DNA of 64,000 nt from Triticum aestivum (lineage: Eukaryota > Streptophyta > Magnoliopsida > Poales > Poaceae), in the NCBI RefSeq assembly GCF_018294505.1, contig NC_057814.1:37327054-37391053 (forward strand). Direction: 5' to 3'. The translations under genes and the position numbers were made by a program. The notes below the pieces were generated by a model. The model saw only the letters and a list, made by a program, of their open reading frames with translations. It was not told where the DNA came from and ran no database searches. Shown here piece after piece: positions 35,523-48,045 of the stretch (position 1 is the stretch's first letter; each line of letters starts with the position of its first letter).

Positions 35523-36450
35523 GGCGCGCGCAGGGTGTGGCTAGCTGCAGCAAGAGATGCCTGCACTGATCTAGAGTGAGTGAGTAGTGGAATAAACAAA
35601 ACAAAAAAAGCAGCCAAGTTTAATGGATTTTAAATTTCATTTGAATTTGAAATCCAAATTAACATCAAGAGCATGAGTCTGCATCCGCACTGGAACTAAT
35701 GACCTGTGAAATCGCGTGCACAGGGTGGAACTGAGAGATGCTGTTTTGTTTTCTAGCGTGCAGTGGAATTCCACGTACGGCAAAAACAAACAAAAATCAA
35801 AGCCTTGGTGCGTACTACGTATGTGTGACTTGACTTGTTGGATCCAACTCCGCTAGAAAACAGAAATGGTTGTGCGTTATACTCCCTATGTCAGTCAGGT
35901 CTGATCTTCTAATCCTAGTAAACCTTGAATCCATTGGATCTGCTCCTCAAATGTAAGATCGTTCAGGGCTTGTTCGGTTGAGGTGGAATTGAAGGGGATT
36001 TAATCCCCTACAAGCCAAAATCACTGCAAATCCCCCCCAATCCACCTGTGGATATGGATGGGATTAACCGAACAAAGCCTCAGAGAGAAATAAACCCATC
36101 CTAGAAGATTTCAATCTACAAGATCCTCTGAACTCGCACGCGCGAAAATGGAAAAAAGGAAAAAAAAAAAGAGACTGGATCTTATAACAGGGCGCCAATT
36201 GGATGGAACAACTGACCTTGATCCCCCCGCAAAAAAACTGACCTTGATTATCAGACTGGACTAAATCGATCTACGCATCGGCCGGCGGCCGGGAATTCAG
36301 CCTGGGTCTGTGCGTGCGTGCGTACCTGATCTGATCTCCTCTTCTTCTTGGACGGACGGACGATCGGGCGGCGTGCGTACTCACAGTCGCCGGCCGGGCA
36401 CTGGCGAGTGAGTGTCCTTGTTGTTGTTCTTCTTCTTCACTGGCAGAGGC
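35523..36450 (-). other. Wx: Waxy 5' UTR: non-coding exon 1 and leader intron
   Basis: A donor site (ATCAG then GTACGCACG, minus strand) ends a non-coding first exon at 36326. The acceptor (GTGCAG then GCATCTC) restarts the exon at 35560, 38 nt upstream of the ATG, giving a leader intron of 766 bp. A leader intron in this position is the normal structure of grass Waxy genes, and its splicing is known to control expression in rice. The start of exon 1 is not fixed. The donor has the consensus G-GTACG with no obvious splice-weakening change. Confidence 0.75.
35967..36079. mobile_element. MITE inside the Waxy leader intron
   Basis: Inverted termini ggcttgttcggtt (35967) and aaccgaacaaagcc (ending 36079) enclose 113 bp with no coding capacity. 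The flanks tcag (35963-35966 and 36080-36083) may be a target duplication. Similar ggcttgttcggtt-type ends are common on grass MITEs. It lies about 245 bp from the leader-intron donor. Confidence 0.65.
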
Positions 36451-37250
36451 TCCTGATTGTATGTACTCTGTGGGGCGGGCGAAAGTGAAGGGACGGAACA
36501 AAACGAACGGTGCGTGGCTGTGGGGAGTGGGGTTACTTGTACTCGCCCGCCCGCCCAGTCCTCCCCCCGGTGGCTGGATCCCCAATACCCGCTCCGCTCC
36601 TCGTGCATGCATGCGGCCGGACACCTAACGCCTAGACGGGACGGCACGCACCCGCGCGCGGCATGCATGCATGGCCCGTGTGAGGAACTGAGGAAAGGCG
36701 ACGTACGTACGTTGAGTGGAGTGAGCGACCGACGCGCCTCGCCTTCTCCGCTCGTTTGTTTGTTTCTACCTAGTCGAGCGGAGCGGCACGCAGGAGAGCA
36801 GTGTAGTGGCTGGCACACCGGCCGGGGGCGGAACCGTGCCGGCTCGCCGGCGCGCTTTCCAGCGGCGTCGCGACTGGCCTGGCCTGGCCGATGCGCCTTT
36901 GCGTGCCCTCAGCCGTGCCTTCTTCCGTTTCCGGCCGCGCCGTGCACGCACCCTCTTGTCGTGCCCAGTGGGCTGCCGGTGGGTGTTCCTGCCGCGAGGT
37001 GATGTCCACATGCACGCAGGTGCCTTCTCGGCGCCGGACGGGGCTCCTCCCTCGCTTTCAGTTCTGGGGGGCATGTGTGCTCTCGCTTTCGCCTTGGCTT
37101 TTCGCTGGGGCGTGCCAATGGTGCTGCATGGTGCGAGCTTTTTGCTTCCTCGCAGCACGACGACGCACACGGCCGGGCGTGTCACCTTTCGCCTCTTCTT
37201 GTTCTCTTTTGCTTCATTGATTGACGGCTCTAGCACGAACAGCTAGCACG
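36327..37250 (-). promoter_or_regulatory. Wx: Waxy promoter and upstream region
   Basis: This GC-rich DNA lies upstream of exon 1 on the minus strand. No canonical TATAAA is visible; the closest candidate is TACATACAAT (minus) at about 36456-36465. RY-type motifs (catgcatg) occur at about 36606-36613 and 36662-36673, and ACGT cores (acgtacgtacg) at about 36700-36712. Both are seed-promoter motif types. Long antisense frames here are products of GC-rich composition. Confidence 0.55.
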
Positions 37251-37372
37251 TACGTGCTGCCAAACTGGCGCGTGAGCGGCGCACGTAAAAACATATAGAC
37301 ACGTTTTTTTAGGTGAACATATAGACATTGCTTTTGTCGGATCGGGGAAACGTAAATGCGGTCATTTACGTC

Positions 37373-37860
37373 ACGGTGAGCTGCTGCCGGTTTGTGGTCA
37401 ACTGCATGCGTCGGTGCATGCATGGGCATGGGCTGTCACTCACGGTGAGCTGTGCCTATTGGACAGTCTATAGAAGACCAGTGCTACATACACGACTGCT
37501 TTCGTCCTACGACGCAAAACAATATATAGGGCGTGGCTATATCACAGTCAGCCTGAAAATAGTATTAGGGTCAGTCAATATTTGTTTTTGGACCGCACAC
37601 ACTGCACGCTAGCTATATATATACCCAAAGTACAAGTGTTACATGGTAGTATAGCTAGCTAGTTCAATGTATACGTGTCTATTTTTTCTTTCAAGTCCAC
37701 GCATGTGGCTGTGTGTCGGTGTAGTGTCTGTGCGCACAAGTGTATGCATGTGCTCGCGTGGGTGCTCATGTATTGTGTATGCGTGTGTGCATGCGTAGGG
37801 TACGGTATGCATGCCCATGCGTGAGAGATGGAAAATGCGACACCACTAATATGCGTAGTC
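37373..37860. repeat. Duplicated segment, left copy (block A)
   Basis: About 490 bp here matches sequence at 52862-53215 continued at 54401-54533. Shared strings include gcctgaaaatagtattaggg, gctagctagttcaatgtata and gtggctgtgtgtcggtgtag. No gene is recognised. The site a37651/t37652 is the uninterrupted form of the Helitron insertion site in the right copy. Confidence 0.85.
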
Positions 37861-37869
37861 ATTCCAAAT

Positions 37870-39093
37870 ATTGCGTGCTCATGGAATGAATTAGTGGCAT
37901 TGGTATCATCATTCTAGAAGAAAAATAATTTAGACAAATAATGATAAAGTTTGCACACAGTTTGGATAGAAACTATGCTTTTTATAATATGCAAGAATAA
38001 GCATACAAAAGTTGGAATTTTTGCAAGATAAAGAGGTTTTCTAAGAATGAATGGATTGGTGGCATTGGTATTTCCCTTAAAGAAAAAAAATGAAAAAAAC
38101 TAAAACAAAATCAAAATACTGAAGTTTTTTAAGAAAGAATGAATTAGTGGCATTGGTGTTACCCTTCCAGCAGAAAGAAAATGAAAAAAAATACAGAATG
38201 ACAAAATTTACACAGAAATTGCCCTTTTCCATCTTGTATAAGTGTGTACTAGCATACTTTTCTAAATGAATTTTCCAAAGAAGGCATAAATTAGTATCGT
38301 TGGTATTACCCTTAAAGAAGAAAATAAAATTAAAAATGACGAGAAGTTTGCGCACAATTTGTACTGAAATTGCATATTTTTATGACTGCAAAGATAGGTG
38401 TATAATAGTGCAATTTTGCACTCTAGTAGAATGTACAAATGTATTGTATAATACTTATGTGTATATTAACACACGCACACACACCCCTAATATTTATGCA
38501 TACACATAAATGAGAAAACCAACTAAAAACACTTAATAAACAATAATAAAACAGAAACTAGTATAAAACTGAAAATACAAAAACTGGATCTCCTCTTAGG
38601 TAGAATGAATTGGGGGCATTGGTTTTACCCTAAAAAAAATAAAGGTAATGAAATAAAACTTGAAACAAACAATTATAAAAGAAATTACTCATAATTTGCA
38701 CAGGAATTGCACTGTTACACAATATGGATTAGTGTCATTGGTATTACCCCTTAAGAAGAAAGGAAATGAAAAACAGCGAAACAAAATAATGACACAATTT
38801 ACATGAAAATTGCACTTTTTTTATAATACGCAAGAATAAATATACAATAGTGAAACTTTTGTAAAAAAACTTCCCTAAAAAGGAATGTGTCATTGGTATT
38901 ATCTCAAAGAAGAAAGGAAATAAAAGAAAATCACTTTAATGGAGTTTTCTAAAAAAGTTAATTAATGACTTTCGTATTGCCCTTTATGAAGAAAGAAAAT
39001 TGAAAAAATAAAACAAAATAATGAAAAAAAATCACGTAATTATTCTTAAGTTGTGTGTTTTTATAATATGCAATAATAAAAATATAATAGTGT
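37870..39093. repeat. AT-rich degenerate tandem repeats (block B)
   Basis: A motif like gaatgaattagtggcattgg followed by tattaccctt-aagaagaaa recurs at about 37887, 38046, 38138, 38288, 38604, 38727, 38882 and 38958, with spacing of about 80-320 bp. Between motifs lie A-rich runs and a shared caatttgcacagaaattgca-like stretch. One more copy lies at 52812, beyond the copia cluster. No coding sequence. Confidence 0.75.
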
Positions 39094-40810
39094 TGTTGGG
39101 GATCGTAGCCGAAATTTAAAATTTTCTACGCATCATCAAGATCAATCTATGGAGTCATCTAGCAACGAGAGAGATGAGTGCATCTACATACCCTTGTAGA
39201 TCGCGAGCGGAAGCGTTCAGGTGAACGGGGTTGATGGAGTCGTACTCGTCGTGATCCAAATCACCGATGACCGAGCGCCGAACGGACGGCACCTCCGCGT
39301 TCAACACACGTACGGAGCAGCGACGTCTCCTCCTTCTTGATCCAGCAAGGGGGAAGGAGAGGTTGATGGAGATCCAGCAGCACGACGGCGTGGTGGTGGA
39401 AGTAGCGGGGATCCCGGCAGGGCTTCGCCAAGCGCAAGCGGGAGGGAGAGGTGTCACGGGAGGGAGAGGGAGGCGCCAGGGGCTAGGGTGCGGCTGCCCT
39501 CCCTTCCCTCCACTATATATAGGGGCCCTGGGGGGGGGGGGCTCCGGCCCCTGGGAGATCCAATCTCCAGGGGGGCGGCGGCCAAGGGGTGGCTTCCCCC
39601 CCAAGCCAAGTGGGGGGCGCCCCCACCCCTAGGGTTTCCAACCCTAGCCGCAGGGGAGGCCCAAAGGGGGGCGCACCAGCCCACCAGGGGCTGGTTCCCC
39701 TCCCACTTCAGCCCATGGGGCCGTCCGGGATAGGTGGCCCCACCCGGTGGACCCTCGGGACCCTTCCGGTGGTCCCGGTACAATACCGATAACCCCCGAA
39801 ACTTTCCCGGTGGCCGAAACTGGACTTCCTATATATAATTCTTCACCTCCGGACCATTCCGGAACTCCTCGTGACGTCCGGGATATCATCCGGGACTCCG
39901 AACAACTTTCGGATTTTCGCATACTAATATCTCTACAACCCTAGCGTCACCGAACCTTAAGTGTGTAGACCCTACGGGTTCGGGAGACATGCAGACATGA
40001 CCGAGATGACTCTCCGGTCAATAACCAACAGCAGGATCTGGATACCCATGTTGGCTCCCACATGTTCCACGATGATCTCATCGGATGAACCACGATGTCG
40101 AGGATTCAATCAATCCCGTATACAATTCCCTTTGTCAATCGGTACGTTACTTGCCAGAGATTCGATCGTCGGTATCCCAATACCTCGTTCAATCTCGTTA
40201 CCGGCAAGTCACTTTACTCGTACCGTAATGCATGATCCCGTGACCAAACACTTGGTCACATTGAGCTCATTATGATGATGCATTACCGAGTGGGCCCAGA
40301 GATACCTCTCCGTCAAACGGAGTGACAAATCCCAGTCTTGATTCGTGCCAACCCAACAGACACTTTCGGAGATACCCGTAGTGCACCTTTATAGCCACCC
40401 AGTTACGTTGTGACGTTTGGCACACCCAAAGCACTCCTACGGTATCCGGGAATTGCACAATCTCATGGTCTAAGGAAATGATACTTGACAATTGGAAAAG
40501 CTCTAGCAAACAAACTACACGATCTTTGTGCTATGCTTAGGATTGGGTCTTGTCCATCACATCATTCTCCTAATGATGTGATCCCGTTATCAATGACATC
40601 CAATGTCCATAGTCGGGAAACCATGACTATCTGTTGATCAACGAGCTAGTCAACTAGAGGCTTACTAGGGACACGTTGTGGTCTATGTATTCACACATGT
40701 ATTACGATTTCCAGATAACACAATTATAGCATGAACAATAGACAGTTATCATGAACAAGGAAATATAATAATAACCATTTTATTATTGCCTCTAGGGCAT
40801 ATTTCCAACA
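39094..40810 (-). repeat. 3' LTR of copia element C
   Basis: This 1717-bp LTR reads on the plus strand from tgttggggatcgtagccga to gggcatatttccaaca, so on the minus strand it starts TGTTGGAAATATGCCCTAGA. It belongs to the same LTR family as element D. A TATA box (ctatatatagggg, minus strand sense reversed) lies at 39512-39525. Confidence 0.9.
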
Positions 40811-40842
40811 GTCTCCCACTTGCACTAGAGTCAATAATCTAG

Positions 40843-41373
40843 TTACATTGTGATGAATCGAACACCCATAGAGTTCTGGTGTTGATCATGTTTTGCTCTA
40901 GGGAGAGGTTTAGTCAATGGATCTGCTACATTCAGGTCCGTATGTACTTTACAAATATCTATGTCTCCATTTTGAACACTTTCACGAATGGAGTTGAAGC
41001 GACGCTTGATATGCCTAGTCTTCCTGTGAAACCTGGGCTCCTTGGCAAGGGCAATAGCTCCAGTGTTGTCACAGAAGAGAGTCATCGGGCCCGACGCATT
41101 GGGAATCACCCCTAGGTCGGTAATGAACTCCTTCATCCAGATTGCTTCTTGTGCTGCCTCTGAGGCCGCCATGTACTCCGCTTCACATGTAGATCCCGCC
41201 ACGACGCTTTGCTTGCAACTGCACCAGCGTACTGCCCCTCCATTCAAAATATACACGTATCCGGTTTGTGACTTCGAGTCATCCAGATCTGTGTCGAAGC
41301 TAGCGTCGACGTAACCCTTTACGATGAGCTCTTCGTAACCTCCATATACGAGAAACATATCCTTAGTCCTTTT
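40843..41373 (-). pseudogene. Copia C pol fragment: RNase H domain
   Basis: An open frame of 171 codons (41358 to 40843) contains RNase H motifs (YVDASFDTDLDDSKSQTGYV, KQSVVAGSTCEAEY, FCDNTGAI) and the normal polyprotein C-terminus (PLTKPLPRAKHDQHQ). It is the 3' part of the element C polyprotein, cut off from the rest by element D. The CTTTT target copy is at 41369-41373. Confidence 0.9.
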
Positions 41374-42865
41374 TGTTGGAAATATGCCCTAGAGGCAATA
41401 ATAAATTGGTTATTATTATATTTCCTTGTTCATGATAATCGTTTATTATCCATGCTAAAATTGTATTGATAGGAAATTCAGATACATGTGTGGATACATA
41501 GACAACACCATGTCCCTAGTAAGCCTCTAGTTGACTAGCTCGTTGATCAATAGATGGTTACGGTTTCCTGACCATGGACATTGGATGTCGTTGATAACGG
41601 GATCACATCATTAGGAGAATGATGTGATGGACATGACCCAATCCTAAGCCTAGCACAAGATCGTGTAGTTCGTTTGCTAAGTGCTTTTCTAATGTCAAGT
41701 ATCATTTCCTTAGACCATGAGATTGTGCAACTCCCGGATACCGTAGGAATGCTTTGGGTGTACCAAACGTCACAACGTAACTGGGTGGCTATAAAGGTGC
41801 ACTACAGGTATCTCCGAAAGTGTCTGTTGGGTTGGCACGAATCGAGACTGGGATTTGTCACTCCGTGTAAACGGAGAGGTATCTCTGGGCCCACTCGGTA
41901 GGACATCATCATAATGTGCACAATGTGACCAAGGAGTTGATCACGGGATGATGTGTTACGGAACGAGTAAAGAGACTTGCCGGTAACGAGATTGAACAAG
42001 GTATCGGGATACCGACGATCGAATCTCGAGCAAGTAACATACCGATAGACAAAGGGAATTGTATACGGGATTGATTGAATCCTCGACATCGTGGTTCATC
42101 CGATGAGATCATCGAGGAGCATGTGGGAGCCAACATGGGTATCCAGATCCCGCTGTTGGTTTTTGACCGGAGAGTCGTGTCGGTCATGTCTGCATGTCTC
42201 CCGAACCCGTAGGGTCTACACACTTAAGGTTCGGTGACGCTAGGGTTATAGAGATATTAGTATGCGGTAACCCGAAAGTTGTTCGGAGTCCCGGATGAGA
42301 TCCCGGACGTCACGAGGAGTTTCGGAATGGTCCGGAGGTAAAGATTTATATATGGGAAGTCTTATTTTGGTCGCCGGAAAAGTTTCGCACTTTATCGGTA
42401 TTGTACCGGGAGTGCCGAAAGGGGTCCGGGGGTCCACCAAGGGGGTCCACCAGCCCCGGGGGGCCACATGGGCTGTAGGGGTGTGTCCCTCTCCCTCCCG
42501 TGACACATCTCCCTCCTCCCGCAGTGCTTGGCGAAGCCCTGTTGGAATCCCGCTACTTCCACCACCACGCCGTCGTGCTGCTGGATCTCCATCAACCTCT
42601 CCTCCCCCCTTGCTGGATCAAGAAGGAGGAGACGTCACTGCTCCGTACGTGTGTTGAACGCGGAGGTGCCATCCGTTCGGCGCTAGGATCATCGATGATT
42701 TGGATCACGACGAGTACGACTCCATCAACCCCGTTCTCTTGAACGCTTTTGCTCGCGATCTACAAGGGTATGTAGATGCACTCCTCCCCTCTCGTTGCTA
42801 GCGTCTCCTAGATTGATCTTGGTGACACGTAGGAAAATTTTGAATTTCTGCTACGTTACCCAACA
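41374..42865 (+). repeat. 5' LTR of element D, with internal deletion of the TATA-box region
   Basis: At 1492 bp it is 233 bp shorter than the 3' LTR (1725 bp). The sequence jumps from gggctgtaggggtgtg to tccctctccctcccgtgac at about 42485. The 3' LTR has an additional segment at about 49155-49388 here, which includes its TATA box (ccctatatatagtgg at 49340). Confidence 0.92.
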
Positions 42866-44179
42866 GTGGCATCATGAGCTAGGTCTATGCGTAGTTTCTA
42901 TGCACGAGTAGAACACAAAGTAGTTGTGGGCATCGATTTTGTCAATTTACTTGCCGTTACTAGTCTTATCTTGATTCGGCGGCATCGTGGGATGAAGCGG
43001 CCCGGACTGACCTTACACGTACTCTTACGTGAGACAGGTTCCACCGACTGACATGCACTAGTTGCATAAGGTGGCTAGCGGGTGTCTGTCTCTCCCACTT
43101 TAGTCGGATCGGATTCGATGAAAAGGGTCCTTATGAAGGGTAAATAGAAATTGGCATATCACGTTGTGGCTTTTGCGTAGGTAAGAAACATTCTTGCTAG
43201 AATCCCATAGCAGCCACGTAAAACATGCAACAACAATTAGATGACGTCTAACTTGTTTTTGCAGGGTATGCTATGTGATGTGATATGGCCAAAAGGATGT
43301 GATGAATGATATATGTGATGTATGAGATTGATCATATTCTTGTAATAGGAATCACGACTTGCATGTCAATGAGTATGACAACCGGCAGGAGCCATAGGAG
43401 TTGTCTTAATTTATTGTATGACCTGCGTGTCAATGAAAACGCCATGTAATAACTTTACTTTATTGCTAATCGTTAGCCATAGTAGTAGAAGTAATAGTTG
43501 GCGAGACAACTTCATGAAGACACGATGATGGAGATCATGATGATGGAGATCATGGTGTCATGCCGGTGACGAAGGTGATCATGCCGCGCCTCGAAGATGG
43601 AGATCAAAGGCGCAAGATGATATTGGTCATATCACGTCACTTTATGATTTGCATGTGATGTTTGTCGTGTTTACATCTTATTTTCTTAGAACAACGGTAG
43701 CATAAATAAGATGATCCCTCACTAAAATTTCAAGAGACGTGTTCCCCCCTAACTGTGCACCGTTGCGAAGGTTCGTTGTTTCGAAGCACCACGTGATGAT
43801 CGGGTCTGATAGATTCTAACGTTCGAATACAACGGGTGTTGACGAGCCTAGCATGTATAGACATGACCTCGGAACACATGCGAAACACTTAGGTTGACTT
43901 GACGAGCCTAGCATGTACAGACATGGCCTCGGAACACAAGAGACCGAAAGGTCGAACATGAGTCGTATAGCAGATACGATCAACATGGAGATGTTCACCG
44001 ATGATGACTAGTCCGTCTCACGTGATGATCGGACACGGCCTAGTTTGACTAGGATCATGTATCACTTAGATGACTAGAGGGATGTCTATCTGAGTGGGAG
44101 TTCATTAAATAATCAAATGAACTTCATTATCATGAACATAGTCAAAAGGTCTTTGCAAATTATGTCATAGCTTACGCTT
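42866..44179 (+). other. Leader of element D
   Basis: It resembles the leader of element B at 8936-10157 (ccacgtaaaacatgcaacaa, ggagatcaaaggcgcaagatga and similar strings). It includes a local duplication: gttgacgagcctagcatgta at 43838 and ttgacgagcctagcatgtac at 43898. No frame of interest. Confidence 0.75.
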
Positions 44180-47100
44180 TAGCTCTACTGTTTAAAGATA
44201 TGTTCCTAGAGAAAATTTAGTTGAAAGTTGGTAGTAGCAATTATGCGGACTGGGTCCGTAAACTGAGGATTGTCCTCATTGCTACACAGAAGGCTTATGT
44301 CCTTAATGCACCGCTCGGTGTGCTGAACCTCAGCGTCGTCTGTAGATGTTGCGAAACATCTGACATACACGTTTTGATGACTACGTGATAGTTCAGTGCG
44401 TAATGCTAACGGTTTAGAATTGTGGCACCAAAGACGTTTTTGAAACGTCGCAGAACATATGAGATGTTCTGAAGACTGAAATTGGGATTTCAGACTAGTG
44501 CCCACGTCAAGAGGTATGAGACCTCTGACAAGTTTCTTAAGCCTGCAGACTAAGGGAGAAAAGCTCAATCATTGAGCATGTGTTCAGATTGTCTGAGTAC
44601 CACAATCGCTTGAATCGAGTGGGAGTTAATCTTCCAGATGAGATAGTGATGGTTCTCCATAGTCACTGCCACCAAGCTATTAGAGCTTCGTGATGAACTA
44701 TAACATATCAGGGATAGACATGATGATCCTTGAGCAACTCGCGATGTTTGACACCGCGAAAGTAGAAATCAAGAAGGAGCATCAATTGTTGATGGTTAGT
44801 AAAACCACTAGTTTCTAGAAGGGCAAGGGCAAAAGGGATACTTCATGAAACAACAAATCATTTGCTGCTCTAGTGAAGAATCCCAAGGTTGAACCCAAAC
44901 CCGAGACTAAGTGCTTCTGTAATGAGGGGAACGGTCACTGAAGCAGAACTACCCTAGATACTTGGTAGATGAGAAGGCAGGCAAGGTCGACAGAAGTATA
45001 TTGGATATACATTATATGAATGTGTACTTTACTAGTACTCCTAGCAGCACCAGGGTATTAGATACCGGTTCGGTTGCTAAGTGTTAGTAACTCGAAATAA
45101 AAGCTGCGGAATAAACGGAGACTAGCTAAAGGTGAGATGACGATATGTGTTGGAAGTGTTTCCAAGGTTGATGTGATCAAGCATCGCATGCTCCCTCTAC
45201 CATCGAGATTGGTGTTAAACCTAAATAATTGTTATTTGGTGTTTGCGTTGAGCATAAACATGATTGGATTATGTTTACCGCAAAACGGTTATTCATTTAA
45301 GGAGAATAATGGTTACTCTGTTTATTTGAATAATACCTTCAATGGTCTTGCACCTAAAATGAATCTCGATCGCAGTGATACACATGTTCGTGCCAAAAGA
45401 TATAAAATAGTGATGATAGTACCACATACTTGTGGCACTGCCATTTGAGTCATATTGGTATAGAACGCATGAAGAAGCTCCATGTAGATGGATCTTTGGA
45501 CTCACTCGTTTTTTGGAAGGATTGAGACATGCGAACCATGTCTATTGGTATATGTGCATGAAGAAACTCCATGCAGATGGATTGTTTGGACTCACTTGAT
45601 TTTGAATCACTTGAGACATGCAAATCATACCACATGGGCAAGATGACTGAAAGGCCTCGTTTTCAGTAAGATGGAACAAGAGAGCAACTTGTTGGAAGTA
45701 ATACATTTGATGTGTGCAGTCCAATGAGTGCTGAGGCACGCAGTGGATATCGATATGTTCTTACTTCACAGATGATTTGAGTAGATGCTGAGAATATTTA
45801 CTTGATGAAACACAAGTCTGAATTATTGAAAGGTTCAAGTAATTTCAGAGTGAAGTGGAAGATCGTCGTGACAAGAGTATAAAATGTCTATGATATGATC
45901 ATAGAGATATCTGAGTTACGAGTTTGGCACACAATTAAGAAATTGTGGAAATTGTTTCACGACTAATACCACTTGGAGCACCATAGTGTGATGGTGTGTC
46001 CAAACATCATAACTGCCCCTATTGGATATGGTGCATACCATGATGTCTCTTATCGAATTACCACTATCATTTATGGGTTAGGCATTAGAGACAACCGCAT
46101 TCACTTTAAAAGGGGCACCACGCAATTCCGTTGAGACGACACCGTTTAGAGAAACCTAAGTTGTCGTTTCTTAAAAAGTTTGGGGCTGCGACGCTTATGT
46201 GAAAAAGTTTCAGGCTGATAAGCTCGAACCCAAAGCGGATAAATGCATCTTCATAGAATACCCAAAACAGTTGGGTATACCTCCTATTTCAGATCTGGAA
46301 GCAAAAGTAATTGCTTCTAGAAACGAGTCCTTTCTCGAGGAAAAGTTTCTCTCGAAAGAATTGAGTGGGAGGATGGTGGGGACTTGATAAGGTTATTGAA
46401 CCGTCACTTCAACTAGTGTGTAGCAGGGCACAGGAAGTTGTTCCTGTGGCACCTACACCAATTGAAGTAGAAGCTTATGATAGTGATCATGAAACTTCGG
46501 ATAAAGTCACTACCAAACCTCGTAGGTCGACAAGGATATGTACTACTCCTGAGTGGTACGGTAATCCTGTCTTGGAAGTCATGTTGCTAGACAACAATGA
46601 ACCTACGAGCTATGGAGAAGCGATGGTGGGCCCGGATTCCGACGAATGGCTCGAGGCCATGAAATCCGAGAGAAGATCCATATATAAAAGCAAAGTATAG
46701 ACTTTGGAAGAACTACTTGATGGTCGTAAGGCTGTTGGGTGCAGATGGATTTTAAAGGGAAGACAGACAATGATGGTAAGTGTCACCATTAAGAAAGCTC
46801 GACTTGTCATTAAGATGTTTTCCGACAAGTTCAAGGAGTTGACTGCGATGAGACTTCCTCACTCGTAGCGATGCTAAAGAGTCTATTGGAATTATATTAG
46901 CAGTTACTGCATTATTTATGAAATCTTGCAGATAGGATGTCAAAACATTGTTTCCTCGACGATTTTCTTGAGGAAAGGTTGTATGTGATACAACCAGAAG
47001 GTTTTGTCAATCCTGAAAGATGCTAAAAAGTATGCAAAGCTCCAGCAATCCTCCTAAGGACTAGAGTAAGCATCTCGGAGTTGGAATGTACGCTTTGATG

Positions 47101-47900
47101 AGATGATCAAAGATTTTGGGTTTATACAAAGTTTGTGAGAAACTTGTATTTCCAAAGAAGTGAGTGGGAGCACTATAGAATTTTGATGAGTATATGTTGT
47201 TAACATATTGTTGATCAGAAATGATTTCTGGAAAGCATCCAGGGTTGTTTGAAAGGAGTTTTTCAAAGGAAGACCTGGATAAAGCTGCTTACATATTGGG
47301 CATCAAGATCTATAGAGATAGATCAAGACGCCTGATGATACTTTCAAAGAACGCACACCTTGACATGATTTTGAAAGAGTTCAAAATAGATCAGCAAAGA
47401 AGGAGTTCTTGGATGTGTTACAAGGTGTGAGTATTGAGTAAGACTCAAGACCTGACCACAGCAGAAGAGAGAGAAAGGACGAAGGTCGTCCCCTATGCTT
47501 TAGACGTAGGCTCTACAGTATGCTATGCTGTGTACCGCACATGAAGTGTGCCTTGCCATGAGTTGGTCAAGGGGTACAATAGTGATCCGGGAATGGATCA
47601 CATGACAGCGGTCGAACTTATCCTTAGTATCTAGTGGACTAAGGAATTTTCTCGATTATGGAGGTGAAAAGGAGTTCGTCGTAAAGGGTTACGTCGATGC
47701 GAACTTTGACACTAATCCGGATGACTCTGAGTAGTAAACCGGATTCGTATAGTAGAGCAGTTATTTGAAATGGCTCCAAGTAGCGCGTGGTAGCATCCAC
47801 AAGATGACATATATATTCGTAAAGCACACACGGATCTGAAAGGTTCAGACCCGTTGACTACAACCTCTCTCACAAGCATAACATGATCAAACCAGAACTC
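44180..47900 (+). pseudogene. Ruined gag-pol of element D
   Basis: Fragments align in order with the intact polyprotein of element B. Gag is near 44220-44800 and a zinc-knuckle relic near 44910. Protease-like sequence near 45060 (DTGSVAKC) is followed by GAG-pre-integrase near 45430 and integrase near 45700-46200. About 46199-46700 is open in part (KLEPKADKCIF, then PRRSTRICTTPEWYGNP). RT is near 46690-47400 (AAYILGIKIYRDRSRRL at 47285) and RNase H near 47640-47760. Frameshifts and stops occur every few tens of codons, and an insertion of repeated short segments lies near 45480-45600. Confidence 0.88.
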
Positions 47901-48045
47901 ATTGAGTGTTAATCACATAGTGATGTGAACTAGATTGTTGACTCTAGTAAACTCTTTGGATGTTAGTCACATGGTGATGTGACATGTGAGTGTTAATCAC
48001 ATGGTGATGTGAACTAGATTATTGACTCTAGTGCAAGTGGGAGAC

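Noticed and set aside
36457..37002. 181-codon plus frame and several overlapping frames in the Waxy upstream region
   Set aside because: GC-rich promoter sequence is open in many frames on both strands; there is no domain or splice support.
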